From assembly GCF_000153325.1 (NCBI RefSeq), contig NZ_CH724142.1, positions 289,052-353,051 of the forward strand: 64,000 nt of DNA, written 5' to 3'. Positions 26,773-36,260 of the stretch are shown here, piece by piece (position 1 is the first letter of the stretch; every line of letters starts with the position of its first letter). The position numbers were made by a program, and so were the translations under genes. The notes beneath the pieces are model-generated. The model made no database searches, was not told the origin of the DNA, and was given only the letters and a program-made list of their open reading frames with translations. This DNA comes from Photobacterium sp. SKA34 (GTDB taxonomy: Bacteria; Pseudomonadota; Gammaproteobacteria; Enterobacterales; Vibrionaceae).

Positions 26773-28050
26773 ATGCAAAAGATATATAAAAGTGATGGTT
26801 TACTATTTAAATCACATTGTTTTACTGTTCCGCTGAATTATAGAAATCCTCATCAAGAAAAAATTATTGTTTATGCTAGAGAAGTGGTGAAGCAAGACCA
26901 CGAACATGATGATTTGCCATGGTTAGTTTATTTACAAGGAGGACCAGGGTTTCCATCACCACGCCCGACAGGGAACTCTGGTTGGCTTAAACAAGCACTA
27001 ACAAAATATCGCGTATTACTGCTTGATCAACGAGGCACAGGGAAAAGTTCTCCGATTTCTCATCAAACATTGTCTGATAAAACGTCAGTGCAGCAAACAG
27101 AATATTTAAGCTACTTTCGTGCTAATAATATTGTTAAAGATGCTGAATTTGTTCGTGAAGCTTTAAATATTCAACGATGGGCAATTTTGGGGCAAAGCTT
27201 TGGTGGTTTTTGCGCATTGCATTATTTATCTTATTATCCTCAGTCATTAACACGTGCTTATTTAACCGGAGGGATTCCGCCGATTACAGGGCATGCTGAT
27301 AACGTTTATCGTGCTACTTATAAACGTGTAATTGGTGAAAATAATGGTTTTTTCTCTCGCTTCCCGAGTGCACAACAGCAATGTGTCGATATCGCTAATT
27401 TCTTATTGGATAATGATGTTAGGTTACCTAATGGCCAACGTTTTACTGTTGAACAATTCCAACTGTGGGGGATTAATTTAGGTCGAGGTGGTGGTGACTT
27501 AGCCATGTACTATATTCTTGATGAAGCATTTATTGAAGTCAGTGGTAAACCTGAATTGAGTTACAGCTTTTTAAACCAAATGTTATTAGAGCAAAGCTAT
27601 CAGACAAATCCTATCTACGCTATTTTGCATGAATCTATCTATTGCCAACATGATGCATCGAATTGGTCAGCACAACGTGTACGTAGAGAATATCCGCAAT
27701 TTAATTATGCAAAGGGTGATGATTTCTTCTTTACAGGAGAGATGGTCTATCCGTGGATGTTCGATCAACTGCATTGTTTACAACCACTAAAAGTCGCAGC
27801 CGATTTACTTGCAGTGAAAGATGATTGGTCTAGCTTATATGATGCTAAACAATTAGCGAAGAATACCGTTCCCGTAGTTGCTGCTGTCTATGTTGATGAT
27901 ATGTATGTTGATTATGATTTAAGTTGTCAAACCCTGGTAGGGTTAAATCACGCTAAAGTGTGGGTGACTAATGAATATGAACATAATGGGTTAGGTGTTG
28001 CTGGCGATGTTATTTTATCTAAACTAATGACGCTAGCGGATAGACTATAA
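26773..28050 (+). CDS. Proline iminopeptidase-like alpha/beta hydrolase (S33)
   Basis: A 425-aa cytoplasmic hydrolase of peptidase family S33. It shows the oxyanion region LVYLQGGPGFPSP, the strand-turn LLLDQRGTGKSSPI and the nucleophile elbow GQSFGGFCALHY; the catalytic His is probably in EYEHNGLG near the C-terminus. It probably removes N-terminal proline or related residues from peptides. ATGGAGTTGCAGTAA gives GGAG 9 bases before the start. No partner gene. Confidence 0.87.
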   Translation: MQKIYKSDGLLFKSHCFTVPLNYRNPHQEKIIVYAREVVKQDHEHDDLPWLVYLQGGPGFPSPRPTGNSGWLKQALTKYRVLLLDQRGTGKSSPISHQTLSDKTSVQQTEYLSYFRANNIVKDAEFVREALNIQRWAILGQSFGGFCALHYLSYYPQSLTRAYLTGGIPPITGHADNVYRATYKRVIGENNGFFSRFPSAQQQCVDIANFLLDNDVRLPNGQRFTVEQFQLWGINLGRGGGDLAMYYILDEAFIEVSGKPELSYSFLNQMLLEQSYQTNPIYAILHESIYCQHDASNWSAQRVRREYPQFNYAKGDDFFFTGEMVYPWMFDQLHCLQPLKVAADLLAVKDDWSSLYDAKQLAKNTVPVVAAVYVDDMYVDYDLSCQTLVGLNHAKVWVTNEYEHNGLGVAGDVILSKLMTLADRL

Positions 28051-28084
28051 ACTATAAATAGTCGAGCAAATTGCTTGGGTATTA

Positions 28085-28107
28085 AATGTGTTATAATATA
28101 ACACATT
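28085..28107. promoter_or_regulatory. 23-bp perfect palindrome overlapping a consensus -10
   Basis: AATGTGTTATA-A-TATAACACATT has 11-bp arms around one central base. It contains TATAAT (28092-28097) with a TTGCTT -35-like hexamer at 28071-28076. It lies 216-238 bases upstream of ribA. It looks like a repressor operator sitting on the promoter; the regulator is not identified. Confidence 0.55.
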
Positions 28108-28322
28108 GAGGTAGTACACGTGAGTACCTGCTGTACAGTACGATAAATTCAACCTGCTAGTGATCTTTTTAAACGATTAATCACGTATTATCTTTGTTTA
28201 AAGCGCGGTACTGTTGTCATGTGGTAATTTTCGCTATTATTTACAGGTTGAAATTAAGTCGATAGTCATCATAAGCAACAGCATTCCTTATGATTGAGTA
28301 TTAGCAAATGCTTAGGAAGAAT

Positions 28323-28922
28323 ATGGTAAATGTTAGGGCGAGAGTGCCTTTTAAAGTTGGTTTAAAAAGCAATATTCCTGCAGATTTGCTTTCGTTCAAT
28401 GGGCTTGAATCTGGTAAAGAACATGTTGCCGTTATTTTTAAAGATGCAGAAAAAACGACAGCGCCCTTGGTGCGTATGCATTCTGAATGTTTAACTGGTG
28501 ATGTTTTCCACTCATCTCGATGTGACTGTGGTGAGCAGTTAGATGAAACTATTGAAAAGATGGGTGAGTTAGGTGGTATCATTCTTTATCTTCGCCAAGA
28601 GGGTCGTGGTATTGGTTTGTACAATAAAATTGATGCTTATAAGCTTCAAAGCGAAGGTATGAACACATATGAAGCGAACAATCATCTAGGTTTTGGTGAC
28701 GATTTACGCGATTTCAGTGAAGCGGCATACATGCTAAAAGCACTAGGTTTAACAGAAATTCGACTTGTTACTAATAATCCAAAAAAAATTCGCGAATTAA
28801 GTGAAAATGGTATTAACATTGTTGAAGTTGTTGGTACTAAAGCACACATAAAAGATGGTAATGAAAGTTATCTAAAGACCAAAGCAAGTCATGGTCATCA
28901 TCGTTTTAATTTCGAAAATTAA
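28323..28922 (+). CDS. ribA: GTP cyclohydrolase II
   Basis: A 199-aa enzyme for the first step of riboflavin synthesis, converting GTP to the diaminopyrimidine phosphate and formate. The zinc cysteines are in [20 protein letters not shown], followed by [15 protein letters not shown] and TNNPKKI. The start at 28323 ([13 protein letters not shown]) is chosen because AGGAAG precedes it and homologues begin here; the ATG at 28308 adds five unconserved residues. The long leader carries the palindrome at 28085-28107. A strong terminator follows. Confidence 0.96.
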   Translation: MVNVRARVPFKVGLKSNIPADLLSFNGLESGKEHVAVIFKDAEKTTAPLVRMHSECLTGDVFHSSRCDCGEQLDETIEKMGELGGIILYLRQEGRGIGLYNKIDAYKLQSEGMNTYEANNHLGFGDDLRDFSEAAYMLKALGLTEIRLVTNNPKKIRELSENGINIVEVVGTKAHIKDGNESYLKTKASHGHHRFNFEN

Positions 28923-28943
28923 GCAATATTATTTGTTTAAAAG

Positions 28944-28972
28944 AAGCCCTGTATTGCTTACAGGGCTTTTTT
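28944..28972 (+). terminator. Terminator after ribA
   Basis: A perfect 10-bp stem (28944-28953 with 28959-28968) followed by Ts. The rest of the gap to emrD holds only a 7-bp inverted repeat (about 29079-29099). Confidence 0.9.
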
Positions 28973-29258
28973 GTATCTGTACAATTTTTCTGAACATTAT
29001 TTCCCAAACTTAAGCATTAGAAAATATAATCCAAATTAAAATTTAATTCGTGCTAAAACAAGCAATATCTTCTTGTCTTAATCCAGTATCAGGATTAACA
29101 TCTCGTCTCAAATTTAGTCATAGGTTCTAATATAAGAATACATATTGAGTTTTCTATTCATTATTTATTGTTAGGTTAGAGTTTTATTCTGTTTTCTGGG
29201 CTCGTTTTTATTTAATCGGGTTATTTATGAAATATTATTCTGTCTGAGGGTAAGGGTT

Positions 29259-30467
29259 GTGGTTAAGCAATCGTCTTCGAATATGGGCAAGTTCCTATTC
29301 TTGCTTATTATATTTATTGCTGTTGGGCAAATGACCCAAACAATGTACGTGCCAGCGATCCCAGAAATGGCGACGTTCTTTGGCGTTAAAGCCGCTTCTT
29401 TGCAGGCTGTGATGGCCGCGTATTTGATCCCTTATGGTTTGTCACAGTTTGTTTATGGCCCGCTATCTGACCGTATTGGACGACGTCCTGTAATGATCAG
29501 CGGTATGATCATCTTCTTGATCGGTGCAGCTATTGCATTAGTGGCACCTAGTTTTGATGTACTCCTACTTGCTAGTTTTATACAAGGTATGGGTACTGGT
29601 ACAAGTGGTGCAATGAGCCGAACAGTTACACGAGATTGTTATGACGGTGATGATTTACACAAAGTAAATAGTTTAGTCAGTATGGGGGTGATCTTCTCTC
29701 CATTGATTGCACCACTACTAGGTGGCTATTTATCAGAGTATCTTGGCTGGGAATCTATTTATATTTTCCTACTCGTTTTTGGTGCACTTGTAACGCTAGC
29801 TCTGATGCGTTCTTTTGGCGAGACATTACCTGTTGAAAGTCGCCGAGCGGAACGAGTATGGGTAAGTTATCGTTACGTATTATCTAATCGCCGTTTTCAA
29901 GGTTATGTGGTGTGTTTAATTGCCACTTTTGCCGGTGTCGCTACGTTTGAAGCATCAGCAGGGGTATTACTGGGTAGTGTATTAAAACTTGATCCAAGTA
30001 CCGTAAGTTGGCTATTCATTCTGCCTTTACCCGGTTATTTGTTGGGTTCTTGGGGCTCAAATAAACTGATGAAGCAATTGGGTACAAACCGCGTTTTATT
30101 CTTGGGTATGTTTGCATTACTTGCAGGTGCTATTACGATTATTATTCCAGGCATGGAAGGGCTGGTGACGGTTACCAGTTTAATTGGTGGTGCGTTTATT
30201 TATTTTATAGGTGCTGGCGTTTTATTTCCTGCCGCTACCACATTAGCTATTCAGCCGTTTCCGCAACATGCAGGTACAGCAGGGGCTGTACTTGGTGGGC
30301 TTCAGAATTTAGGCGCTGGTATAGCTACATTAGCAGCATCAGCAATGAGTGCGCAAAGTCAGTTTAACTTAGGTGCTGTACTTTCAGTCATGGCAATTAT
30401 TGTCGTATTGAGTTTGATCTGGATCCGACGTAGTGAGAAACATGACATTACAATACTTGCGAGTTAA
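29259..30467 (+). CDS. emrD: EmrD-like multidrug MFS transporter
   Basis: A 402-aa inner-membrane antiporter with 12 predicted helices. The MFS motif A appears as YGPLSDRIGRRPVM, and the drug/proton family motif near helix 5 as GMGTGTSGAMSRTVTRD. It exports hydrophobic compounds and is closest to EmrD. The start is a GTG at 29259 with GAGGG 8 bases upstream; an ATG at 29283 is possible. It is convergent with the DNA-mimic gene across a shared terminator. Confidence 0.85.
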   Translation: MVKQSSSNMGKFLFLLIIFIAVGQMTQTMYVPAIPEMATFFGVKAASLQAVMAAYLIPYGLSQFVYGPLSDRIGRRPVMISGMIIFLIGAAIALVAPSFDVLLLASFIQGMGTGTSGAMSRTVTRDCYDGDDLHKVNSLVSMGVIFSPLIAPLLGGYLSEYLGWESIYIFLLVFGALVTLALMRSFGETLPVESRRAERVWVSYRYVLSNRRFQGYVVCLIATFAGVATFEASAGVLLGSVLKLDPSTVSWLFILPLPGYLLGSWGSNKLMKQLGTNRVLFLGMFALLAGAITIIIPGMEGLVTVTSLIGGAFIYFIGAGVLFPAATTLAIQPFPQHAGTAGAVLGGLQNLGAGIATLAASAMSAQSQFNLGAVLSVMAIIVVLSLIWIRRSEKHDITILAS

Positions 30468-30494
30468 TTAAGCTCTATTACTCGGTATAACAGT

Positions 30495-30545
30495 AAAAAA
30501 GGCGATATCACATCAATAAATAAATATGTGATATCGCCTTTTTTA
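30495..30545. terminator. Bidirectional terminator between emrD and the DNA-mimic gene
   Basis: A perfect 16-bp stem (30498-30513 with 30526-30541), with Ts on one side and As on the other, serving both convergent genes. Confidence 0.9.
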
Positions 30546-30562
30546 TATAAGGAATACGATAA

Positions 30563-30889
30563 TTAATCGCGTTTCCATAGAATATGGCAGCCTTTGTTTT
30601 CAGGATCACGGCTGATTAGCATGCGAGCAAACACGTCATCTAGCTCATCATTTTCTTCGTTAACAAGACCAATGATAACTTCAGCGAAAAGCTCTTTATC
30701 CACATCAAAACCAGCATGCTCTGCCCAGTCATCACGTGTTTCAACGATTTCAGCCGCACCACGATCTTCAAATTGTGCAGTGAATAGTAATACGTCTGCT
30801 GGCTCTAAATTATCTTGTGCCATTTCTAAGAAAATATCGTATGCCGCATCGATAACGTCATCGTAAGAAATCAGGTTTTGAGTTTCCAT
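30563..30889 (-). CDS. YciU/HI1450-family dsDNA-mimic protein
   Basis: A 108-aa very acidic protein matching the HI1450 family: DIFLEMAQDNLEPADVLLF, a conserved tryptophan in DDWAEHAGFD, and a C-terminal CHILWKRD. The structure of the Haemophilus protein shows a surface of acidic residues that imitates DNA, and HU is a proposed partner. The acidic run EENDELDDVF is visible here. Monocistronic and convergent with emrD. Confidence 0.92.
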   Translation of the reverse strand: METQNLISYDDVIDAAYDIFLEMAQDNLEPADVLLFTAQFEDRGAAEIVETRDDWAEHAGFDVDKELFAEVIIGLVNEENDELDDVFARMLISRDPENKGCHILWKRD

Positions 30890-31129
30890 AGATTAAGATC
30901 TGTCTCTTTGTTGGTAAGAGTGGTGATTATACTAAAACCGCAGTAAGAAGCGATGCCTATAATGGTTTGAATGAAAATTTAAGCAGAAAAACAGTGAATG
31001 TGAGTTTTTACTATCGATAGGTCGAATTTGGTAGTATATAGAGAGAATAAAGCATAAAAATCTACATTCTTATGACGATTTGTTATTGCTGCTTTTACTG
31101 ATTAACGTTGTCGATGAGTTGTATTTGTA

Positions 31130-31900
31130 ATGAAAACACTACCTGTTCTTGATGAATTAACCCCATTTCAAGCTCCTTATATGCCAGCGTTATTAGCTTT
31201 GGTAAAACAATTACAGGCTGAGCTATCAGAGCAGATACACAGCATATACTTAAATGGCAGTGTTGCCGCTCGTTGTGCGATAACAGAACGTTCGGATCTT
31301 AATATAACACTGGTTGTTAATAGCCCCTTATCGGCATCAGAAAATCGCGTATTAGACTTACTTTGTAAACAAATAGCCTATCGTTATAACGTTATCACTC
31401 AGGTTGATATTGCGGTGGTTACGAGAGATGAGGCGATGACACTCTCATCGATTTTTAAATGGGGTTTCTGGTTTAAGCACTGTAGTGTATGCCTTTATGG
31501 TGATAACTTGGCAACACAATTTGGCTTGTTTGAACCGAGTTGGGAGATAGCAAAAGCGTTTAATAGTGATATAAAAACGGTATTTGCGGATTGTCGTAGT
31601 AAAATCATGGCAACGAAAAGCGTCACTGAATATAACGCATTGTGCCGAAAGGTGGGTAAGAAGATGTTACGGAGCTGCTTTATGCTGGTGGCGCATCGGA
31701 CATCGAGTTTTGCTTATAGTGAACAGCAATGTGCTGACTTCTTCCTTCATTTTTATCCTGACAAAACGGTCGATATTGAACGTATTCAAATTCTTATTAA
31801 TGGTCCGCAAGTGCCCAAACGTGCCGCTTTGTTTTTAGTTGAACATGTTGGCAATTGGATTGTGGCAGAGTTTGAAAAAATAGAAAAAAAGATCGGGTGA
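31130..31900 (+). CDS. Nucleotidyltransferase-domain protein
   Basis: A 256-aa protein. Residues about 35-110 form a pol-beta-type nucleotidyltransferase domain, with IYLNGSVAARCAITERSDLN (GS motif and Asp) and a third acidic residue in TQVDIAVV. The rest is helical with no recognised domain. The substrate is unknown; aminoglycoside adenylyltransferases and toxin-antitoxin MNT proteins share this core. It ends 24 bases before polB, so the two may be co-transcribed. Confidence 0.7.
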   Translation: MKTLPVLDELTPFQAPYMPALLALVKQLQAELSEQIHSIYLNGSVAARCAITERSDLNITLVVNSPLSASENRVLDLLCKQIAYRYNVITQVDIAVVTRDEAMTLSSIFKWGFWFKHCSVCLYGDNLATQFGLFEPSWEIAKAFNSDIKTVFADCRSKIMATKSVTEYNALCRKVGKKMLRSCFMLVAHRTSSFAYSEQQCADFFLHFYPDKTVDIERIQILINGPQVPKRAALFLVEHVGNWIVAEFEKIEKKIG

Positions 31901-31924
31901 TCATATCAACAGCAGAGGTTTTAT

Positions 31925-34309
31925 TTGCAGTCGTTAACAACGGGTTTTGTTTTAACTCGCCAAAGTCGTGACATTAATGGACAAACAGAAATCATTTTCT
32001 GGGTTAAAACAGAAAATGGTCCATATCGTTTGTCCATTATAGGCGACAAGCCTGTTTTCTTTGTTCGTACGGAGCAAAAAGCGCAAGCCCAACAGGTATT
32101 AACGAATGCAAGTATCACGACAGAGTGGAAAGATCTGCCACTGAAAACGTTTCAGCATCATGTTGTTTCTGCCTGTTATTGCCAAACTATTCGTGATGGT
32201 TTCTCTGCGGTAAAAGCACTTTCTGCTGAGCTTATTGATGTTTTTGAATCAGATATTCGTTTAGCTGATCGCTACTTAATGGAACGTTTTGTACGTGGTG
32301 GCTTAGTTTTTACGGGTGATCAACGCCAGCGTGCTGGTCATATTGAAGTCACAAAAACTAAAGTAAAACCTGTTGATTATGTGCCAACACTGAGTGTCGT
32401 GTCGTTAGATATTGAGTGCTCTGAGAAAGGCGTACTGTATTCTATTGGTTTACACAGCGATGCTGATAGCCGAGTGATCATGGTAGGGCAAGCACCTGAC
32501 GGTTATAGCGATTCTAATAAATTGTTCATCGAGTGGGTAGAAAATGAAAAAGCATTATTGCAGTCGTTAGAGTCATGGTTCATGGCTTTTGATCCTGATG
32601 TGATCATTGGCTGGAACGTTATCGACTTTGATTTTCGTTTATTACTGCATCGTGCTGAATGGAATAAAGTTAATTTACGTATTGGTCGTGGACGACAAAC
32701 GCCGCATTATCGACCATCTTCGCAAAACCCTAATCAAGGTTTTATTACTGTTCCTGGACGAGTCGTCATGGATGGTATTGATACGCTAAAAACAGCGACC
32801 TATAACTTCCGTTCGTGGTCGCTAGAGTCGGTTTCACAAGAATTATTGGGTGAAGGTAAAGCGATTCATAACGTACACGATCGGATGGCGGAAATTAATG
32901 ATATGTTTCGCCATGATAAACTCTCTCTTGCAAAATATAACTTACAAGATTGTGCGTTAGTGACTCGCATTTTTGAGCATACTCATTTACTCGATTTTGC
33001 TATCGAACGTTGCCGTTTAACGGGTGTTGAATTGGATCGAGTAGGGGGGTCCGTAGCCGCCTTTACTAACCTTTATATGCCGCAATTACACAGAGCAGGG
33101 TATATCGCACCAAACCTTGTTAGTGATAACTGGATAGCAAGTCCCGGCGGCTATGTAATGGACTCAAAACCTGGGTTGTATGATTCTGTATTAGTTCTTG
33201 ATTTTAAATCACTATATCCTTCGATTATCCGATCTTTTCGGATTGATCCTATGGGGCTAGTAGAAGGGTTAAACCAAGATGAAGGTAAAGCCGATCACCA
33301 AGCTATTAATGGATTTCGTGGCGGACGTTTTCATCGTACCAAGCATTTCTTACCGAAGATGATTGAAGAGTTATGGGCTGCACGTGATCAAGCCAAACGT
33401 GATGGCGAAAAAGCGTTTTCCCAAGCAATTAAAATTATCATGAACTCATTTTATGGTGTATTAGGATCGTCAGGTTGTCGTTTCTTTGATCACCGTTTAG
33501 CTTCTTCGATAACCATGCGTGGTCATGAAATCATGAAATTAACTCGAGAGTTAATTGAAGCTAAAGGTTATGAAGTAATTTATGGTGATACCGACTCAAC
33601 TTTTGTATCACTCAAAAAAGCCCATTCACAAGATGATGCAAATGCTATTGGTAATGACTTAGTGGCTTATATTAATCAGTGGTGGACAGCACATCTATGT
33701 GATGAATATGGCTTAACATCGGCCCTTGAGATTGAATATGAAACCCATTACCACAAGTTTTTAATGCCCACTATTCGGGGACAAGAAACAGGCAGCAAAA
33801 AGCGCTATGCAGGTCTAGTGTGGCGAGGAGATAAAGAAGAGATCGTATTTAAAGGATTAGAGACGGTTCGAACTGACTGGACACCATTAGCTCAGCATTT
33901 TCAGCAGTCATTGTATCAAATGGTTTTTCATGATCAGGATGTTGATGATTATGTCCGTGATTATACTCAGCGAACGTTAGCAGGGGAGTTTGATGATCTA
34001 CTTATTTACCGTAAGCGATTAAGACGAAATTTAGCTGATTATCAGAAAAATATACCACCTCAAGTGCGTGCAGCCCGTTTAGCTGATGAAATGAACCTAA
34101 AATTAGGTCGCCCTCGTCAATATCAAAATAAAGGGACGATTGAATATATCTTTACGGTATCGGGAGCAGAGCCAAGTGAGTATCGTCAAAGTCCTATCGA
34201 CTATAACCATTATATTGATAAGCAATTAAAGCCGGTTGCCGATGGTATATTGCCGTTCATTGGTAAATATTTCGATGATATAACAGCGCCACAGTTAGGT
34301 TTGTTTTAA
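31925..34309 (+). CDS. polB: DNA polymerase II
   Basis: A 794-aa family B polymerase used in replication restart and translesion synthesis. The 3'-5' exonuclease motifs are SLDIECSEKG, GWNVIDFDF and YNLQDCALV; the polymerase motifs are LDFKSLYPSIIRSF, IKIIMNSFYGVLGSSG and IYGDTDST. The start is TTG at 31925, preceded by AGAGG at good spacing; the sequence from there (GFVLTRQSRDINGQTE) aligns with E. coli PolB from its own start. No clear LexA box was found upstream of the two-gene unit. Confidence 0.95.
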   Translation: MQSLTTGFVLTRQSRDINGQTEIIFWVKTENGPYRLSIIGDKPVFFVRTEQKAQAQQVLTNASITTEWKDLPLKTFQHHVVSACYCQTIRDGFSAVKALSAELIDVFESDIRLADRYLMERFVRGGLVFTGDQRQRAGHIEVTKTKVKPVDYVPTLSVVSLDIECSEKGVLYSIGLHSDADSRVIMVGQAPDGYSDSNKLFIEWVENEKALLQSLESWFMAFDPDVIIGWNVIDFDFRLLLHRAEWNKVNLRIGRGRQTPHYRPSSQNPNQGFITVPGRVVMDGIDTLKTATYNFRSWSLESVSQELLGEGKAIHNVHDRMAEINDMFRHDKLSLAKYNLQDCALVTRIFEHTHLLDFAIERCRLTGVELDRVGGSVAAFTNLYMPQLHRAGYIAPNLVSDNWIASPGGYVMDSKPGLYDSVLVLDFKSLYPSIIRSFRIDPMGLVEGLNQDEGKADHQAINGFRGGRFHRTKHFLPKMIEELWAARDQAKRDGEKAFSQAIKIIMNSFYGVLGSSGCRFFDHRLASSITMRGHEIMKLTRELIEAKGYEVIYGDTDSTFVSLKKAHSQDDANAIGNDLVAYINQWWTAHLCDEYGLTSALEIEYETHYHKFLMPTIRGQETGSKKRYAGLVWRGDKEEIVFKGLETVRTDWTPLAQHFQQSLYQMVFHDQDVDDYVRDYTQRTLAGEFDDLLIYRKRLRRNLADYQKNIPPQVRAARLADEMNLKLGRPRQYQNKGTIEYIFTVSGAEPSEYRQSPIDYNHYIDKQLKPVADGILPFIGKYFDDITAPQLGLF

Positions 34310-34409
34310 CTATACTTTTGGTTTGTTTATATTCCATATTCACATTAAGAGTTGCTAGATGTTTATGGTTTATTCTTTATAATGTGAAAAAATTTAGATT
34401 TATCTCATT

Positions 34410-34931
34410 ATGAAAAAAACATTTAATGCTTTTCGACATGTAGGCTGGCTAGCCATCATTTGCTCTACACTTGGTTCATTGCTACTTTTCATTGTTGGTG
34501 CAATGAAAACGTATACTGCGTTTGCTGTGGTATTTTTAAATGAAATACCGCACAACAGCCTAGCGCATTTAGATACTGCAGACATAGCGACGTATTATTT
34601 AATCAAGTCACTCGATACATTCTTAATCGCTTTTGTCTTGTTTATCTTTGCGCATGGCGTATTCACACTATTTATATCAAATAAGAAGTCACCAGACGCT
34701 GATAAAACAAATGTATTAGGTTGGATCAAAACACCTAATATTGGGCATTTAAAGAATGTATTAGCAGAAGTGATTGTAATTATTCTTTTTGTTAAGTTCT
34801 TAGAAGCCGTATTGGTCAATTTCGATAATCTTGATTGGAAGATACTTATTTTACCTGTTTCAATTTTATTACTTAGTTTAGGCTTAAAGTTTTTAAACTT
34901 AGCTGAAGAATCTGATGATCGCGTTGAATAA
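34410..34931 (+). CDS. YqhA/UPF0114-family membrane protein
   Basis: A 173-aa integral membrane protein with about four hydrophobic helices (residues 13-33, 65-90, 113-135, 143-160). It matches the UPF0114 family in LIKSLDTFLIAFVLFIFAHG. The function of the family is not known. It is a single gene with a terminator directly after it. Confidence 0.85.
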   Translation: MKKTFNAFRHVGWLAIICSTLGSLLLFIVGAMKTYTAFAVVFLNEIPHNSLAHLDTADIATYYLIKSLDTFLIAFVLFIFAHGVFTLFISNKKSPDADKTNVLGWIKTPNIGHLKNVLAEVIVIILFVKFLEAVLVNFDNLDWKILILPVSILLLSLGLKFLNLAEESDDRVE

Positions 34932-34958
34932 AACAACTAGTATTTGAGAAATGACATA

Positions 34959-34988
34959 AAAAAACGCGCTATATAAGCGCGCTTTTTA
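34959..34988 (+). terminator. Terminator after the yqhA-like gene
   Basis: A CGCGCT/AGCGCG stem (34965-34970 with 34976-34981) followed by CTTTTT. As upstream of the stem allow use by the convergent gene at 35006. Confidence 0.75.
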
Positions 34989-35005
34989 TTGCTAATAAAT
35001 AAAGA

Positions 35006-35326
35006 CTATTTAAAGAATTCAACTTTAGATACATCTTTAGTATTAGCAAGAATAGGATCAAAATTGATCACACCACGGTTTTGGGTGCAGATTTTATATA
35101 CATCACCACATTCAAAAATAGCTAAAATCTCTTCAGGTGCACGGAATATTTCTGGTGGAAGTTTACCTACCTCACCAATACATACCGTTCCTTCATGTAA
35201 CCAAACTAACTTACTTACACGTTTACTACTATCGCTCGGAATAGGGGCTGAGACGTGTGTAGCAATAGAGGAATAAACAGATTCCGCTTGTTCAAAGTTT
35301 TTAGCCGATGGTACAAAAAAATCCAT
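35006..35326 (-). CDS. Conserved hypothetical protein (106 aa)
   Basis: A small cytoplasmic protein with no signal or membrane helix. It has the pattern KLVWLHEGTVCIGEVGKLPP, then ILAIFECGDVYKICTQNRG and a final FDPILAN; I recall similar small Vibrionaceae proteins of unknown role. A very strong ribosome site (AAAGGAGGGA) precedes the ATG, indicating high translation. Two cysteines (ECGDVYKIC) could be redox or metal active. No partner gene. Confidence 0.6.
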   Translation of the reverse strand: MDFFVPSAKNFEQAESVYSSIATHVSAPIPSDSSKRVSKLVWLHEGTVCIGEVGKLPPEIFRAPEEILAIFECGDVYKICTQNRGVINFDPILANTKDVSKVEFFK

Positions 35327-35584
35327 GGTTCCCTCCTTTAGTATATCTATTCAGGGACATGACTAGATATATAATGTAAAAATTAGTTATCAGCCATGAC
35401 AACTCAAATAACCTTATCAGAGTTGAGGTGATGAAAGCAACTAACATAACTGACTATTTTTTCATAAAATCAGTACAGAATTAACGAATTAGCAAAATTT
35501 TGTCAGTGTTTTTCACTTAATAACAGCGCGATTGACAAAGATCTATTATTCTCATTAAAGGTATGATGACGAAATTTAGTAGGC

Positions 35585-35848
35585 ATGGAACAGAAAGACT
35601 TTTTTGATATTCCAAGTCCCTGTAAGCGCATATGTTAAGTGAATAATAAAGGGTATTGCAAAGGATGCTTCCGTAGTAGGGAAGAGCGTTTGTATTGGCT
35701 TAAAATGACCGATGATGAAAAACATTTGGTACTTGATATATGTCGTCGACGTAAACAACAAGTATTAAGGCGTCATCGGGCTAAATTGCAGCAAGAGTTA
35801 GACAAGAATATTGAGCAAGAGGATGATCCGCAACAGTCGCTGTTTTAG
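35585..35848 (+). pseudogene. DUF1289 Fe-S-type small protein broken by an in-frame TAA
   Basis: From ATG at 35585 one frame encodes a complete DUF1289 protein (E. coli YdhL type), EQKDFFDIPSPCKRIC then TAA (35636-35638) then VNNKGYCKGCFRSREERLYW and on to the conserved end QQSLF. The TAA replaces one residue between the second conserved Cys and the Asn of the C-x3-C-x2-N-x3-YCxGC pattern. The downstream part alone (GTG at 35639, 69 aa) lacks the first two cysteines and a ribosome site. A single base change, for example CAA to TAA, would explain it. It is probably a recent pseudogene or a sequencing error. Confidence 0.8.
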
Positions 35849-35877
35849 TAAATATATCGACGCAGCTATTTAGATAT

Positions 35878-35905
35878 AAAAAAAGCACTCCGAGGAGTGC
35901 TTTAG
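35878..35905. terminator. Bidirectional terminator between the DUF1289 gene and rplY
   Basis: An 8-bp stem AAAGCACT/AGTGCTTT (35882-35889 with 35896-35903), with As on the left and a T-rich right side. Confidence 0.8.
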
Positions 35906-35927
35906 AAAAGTGTTTATGAACCCGCAA

Positions 35928-36206
35928 TTAGATGCGTTTGAAGTCCATGTGTTCAACTTTAGGCTTGAACGGGTGACGTTGAATGTCTTGAGGCTTAACT
36001 TTAACTTCTTGACCGTCGATTACTAGTACGAAACCTTCGTAGAACTCAGGCTTGTCCATTTGGTTGATAACATCGCTGTGCTTAAGAGCGATAGCAACTG
36101 GTGCTGCTTCACCACCGTAAATGATACCTGGGAATTGCTCTGCAAGACGTAGGCGGCGGCTCGCACCTTTACCTAGGTCAGTACGTACTACTGCGTTGAA
36201 TTTCAT
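35928..36206 (-). CDS. rplY: 50S ribosomal protein L25
   Basis: 92 aa, the short gammaproteobacterial L25 form without the CTC extension. It binds 5S rRNA in the large subunit. The start at 36206 ([20 protein letters not shown]) is chosen over an ATG 30 bases upstream because GAAGAG precedes it and the family begins here. Upstream is a perfect 10-bp hairpin likely to take part in translation control. Confidence 0.96.
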   Translation of the reverse strand: MKFNAVVRTDLGKGASRRLRLAEQFPGIIYGGEAAPVAIALKHSDVINQMDKPEFYEGFVLVIDGQEVKVKPQDIQRHPFKPKVEHMDFKRI

Positions 36207-36233
36207 AATCAATACTCTTCGATATAAATGATT

Positions 36234-36260
36234 CACTAAGTAATGCGACCTTACTTAGTG
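36234..36260 (-). promoter_or_regulatory. Leader hairpin of rplY
   Basis: CACTAAGTAA (36234-36243) and TTACTTAGTG (36251-36260) form a perfect 10-bp stem with a 7-base loop, ending 27 bases before the rplY start. In E. coli, rplY is autogenously regulated through a structured leader; this stem is the likely counterpart (inference). Confidence 0.6.

Noticed and set aside
28051..28307. Possible FMN riboswitch upstream of ribA.
   Set aside because: The conserved FMN-element core segments are not seen on either strand; only a palindrome and imperfect hairpins are present.
34595..34936. A 113-codon minus-strand frame opposite the yqhA-like gene.
   Set aside because: It is antisense to a well-recognised membrane protein, without a ribosome site or protein-like composition.
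35636..35638. TAA recoding or selenocysteine-like readthrough in the DUF1289 gene.
   Set aside because: TAA is not a selenocysteine codon, and no recoding structure is seen downstream; mutation or error is simpler.
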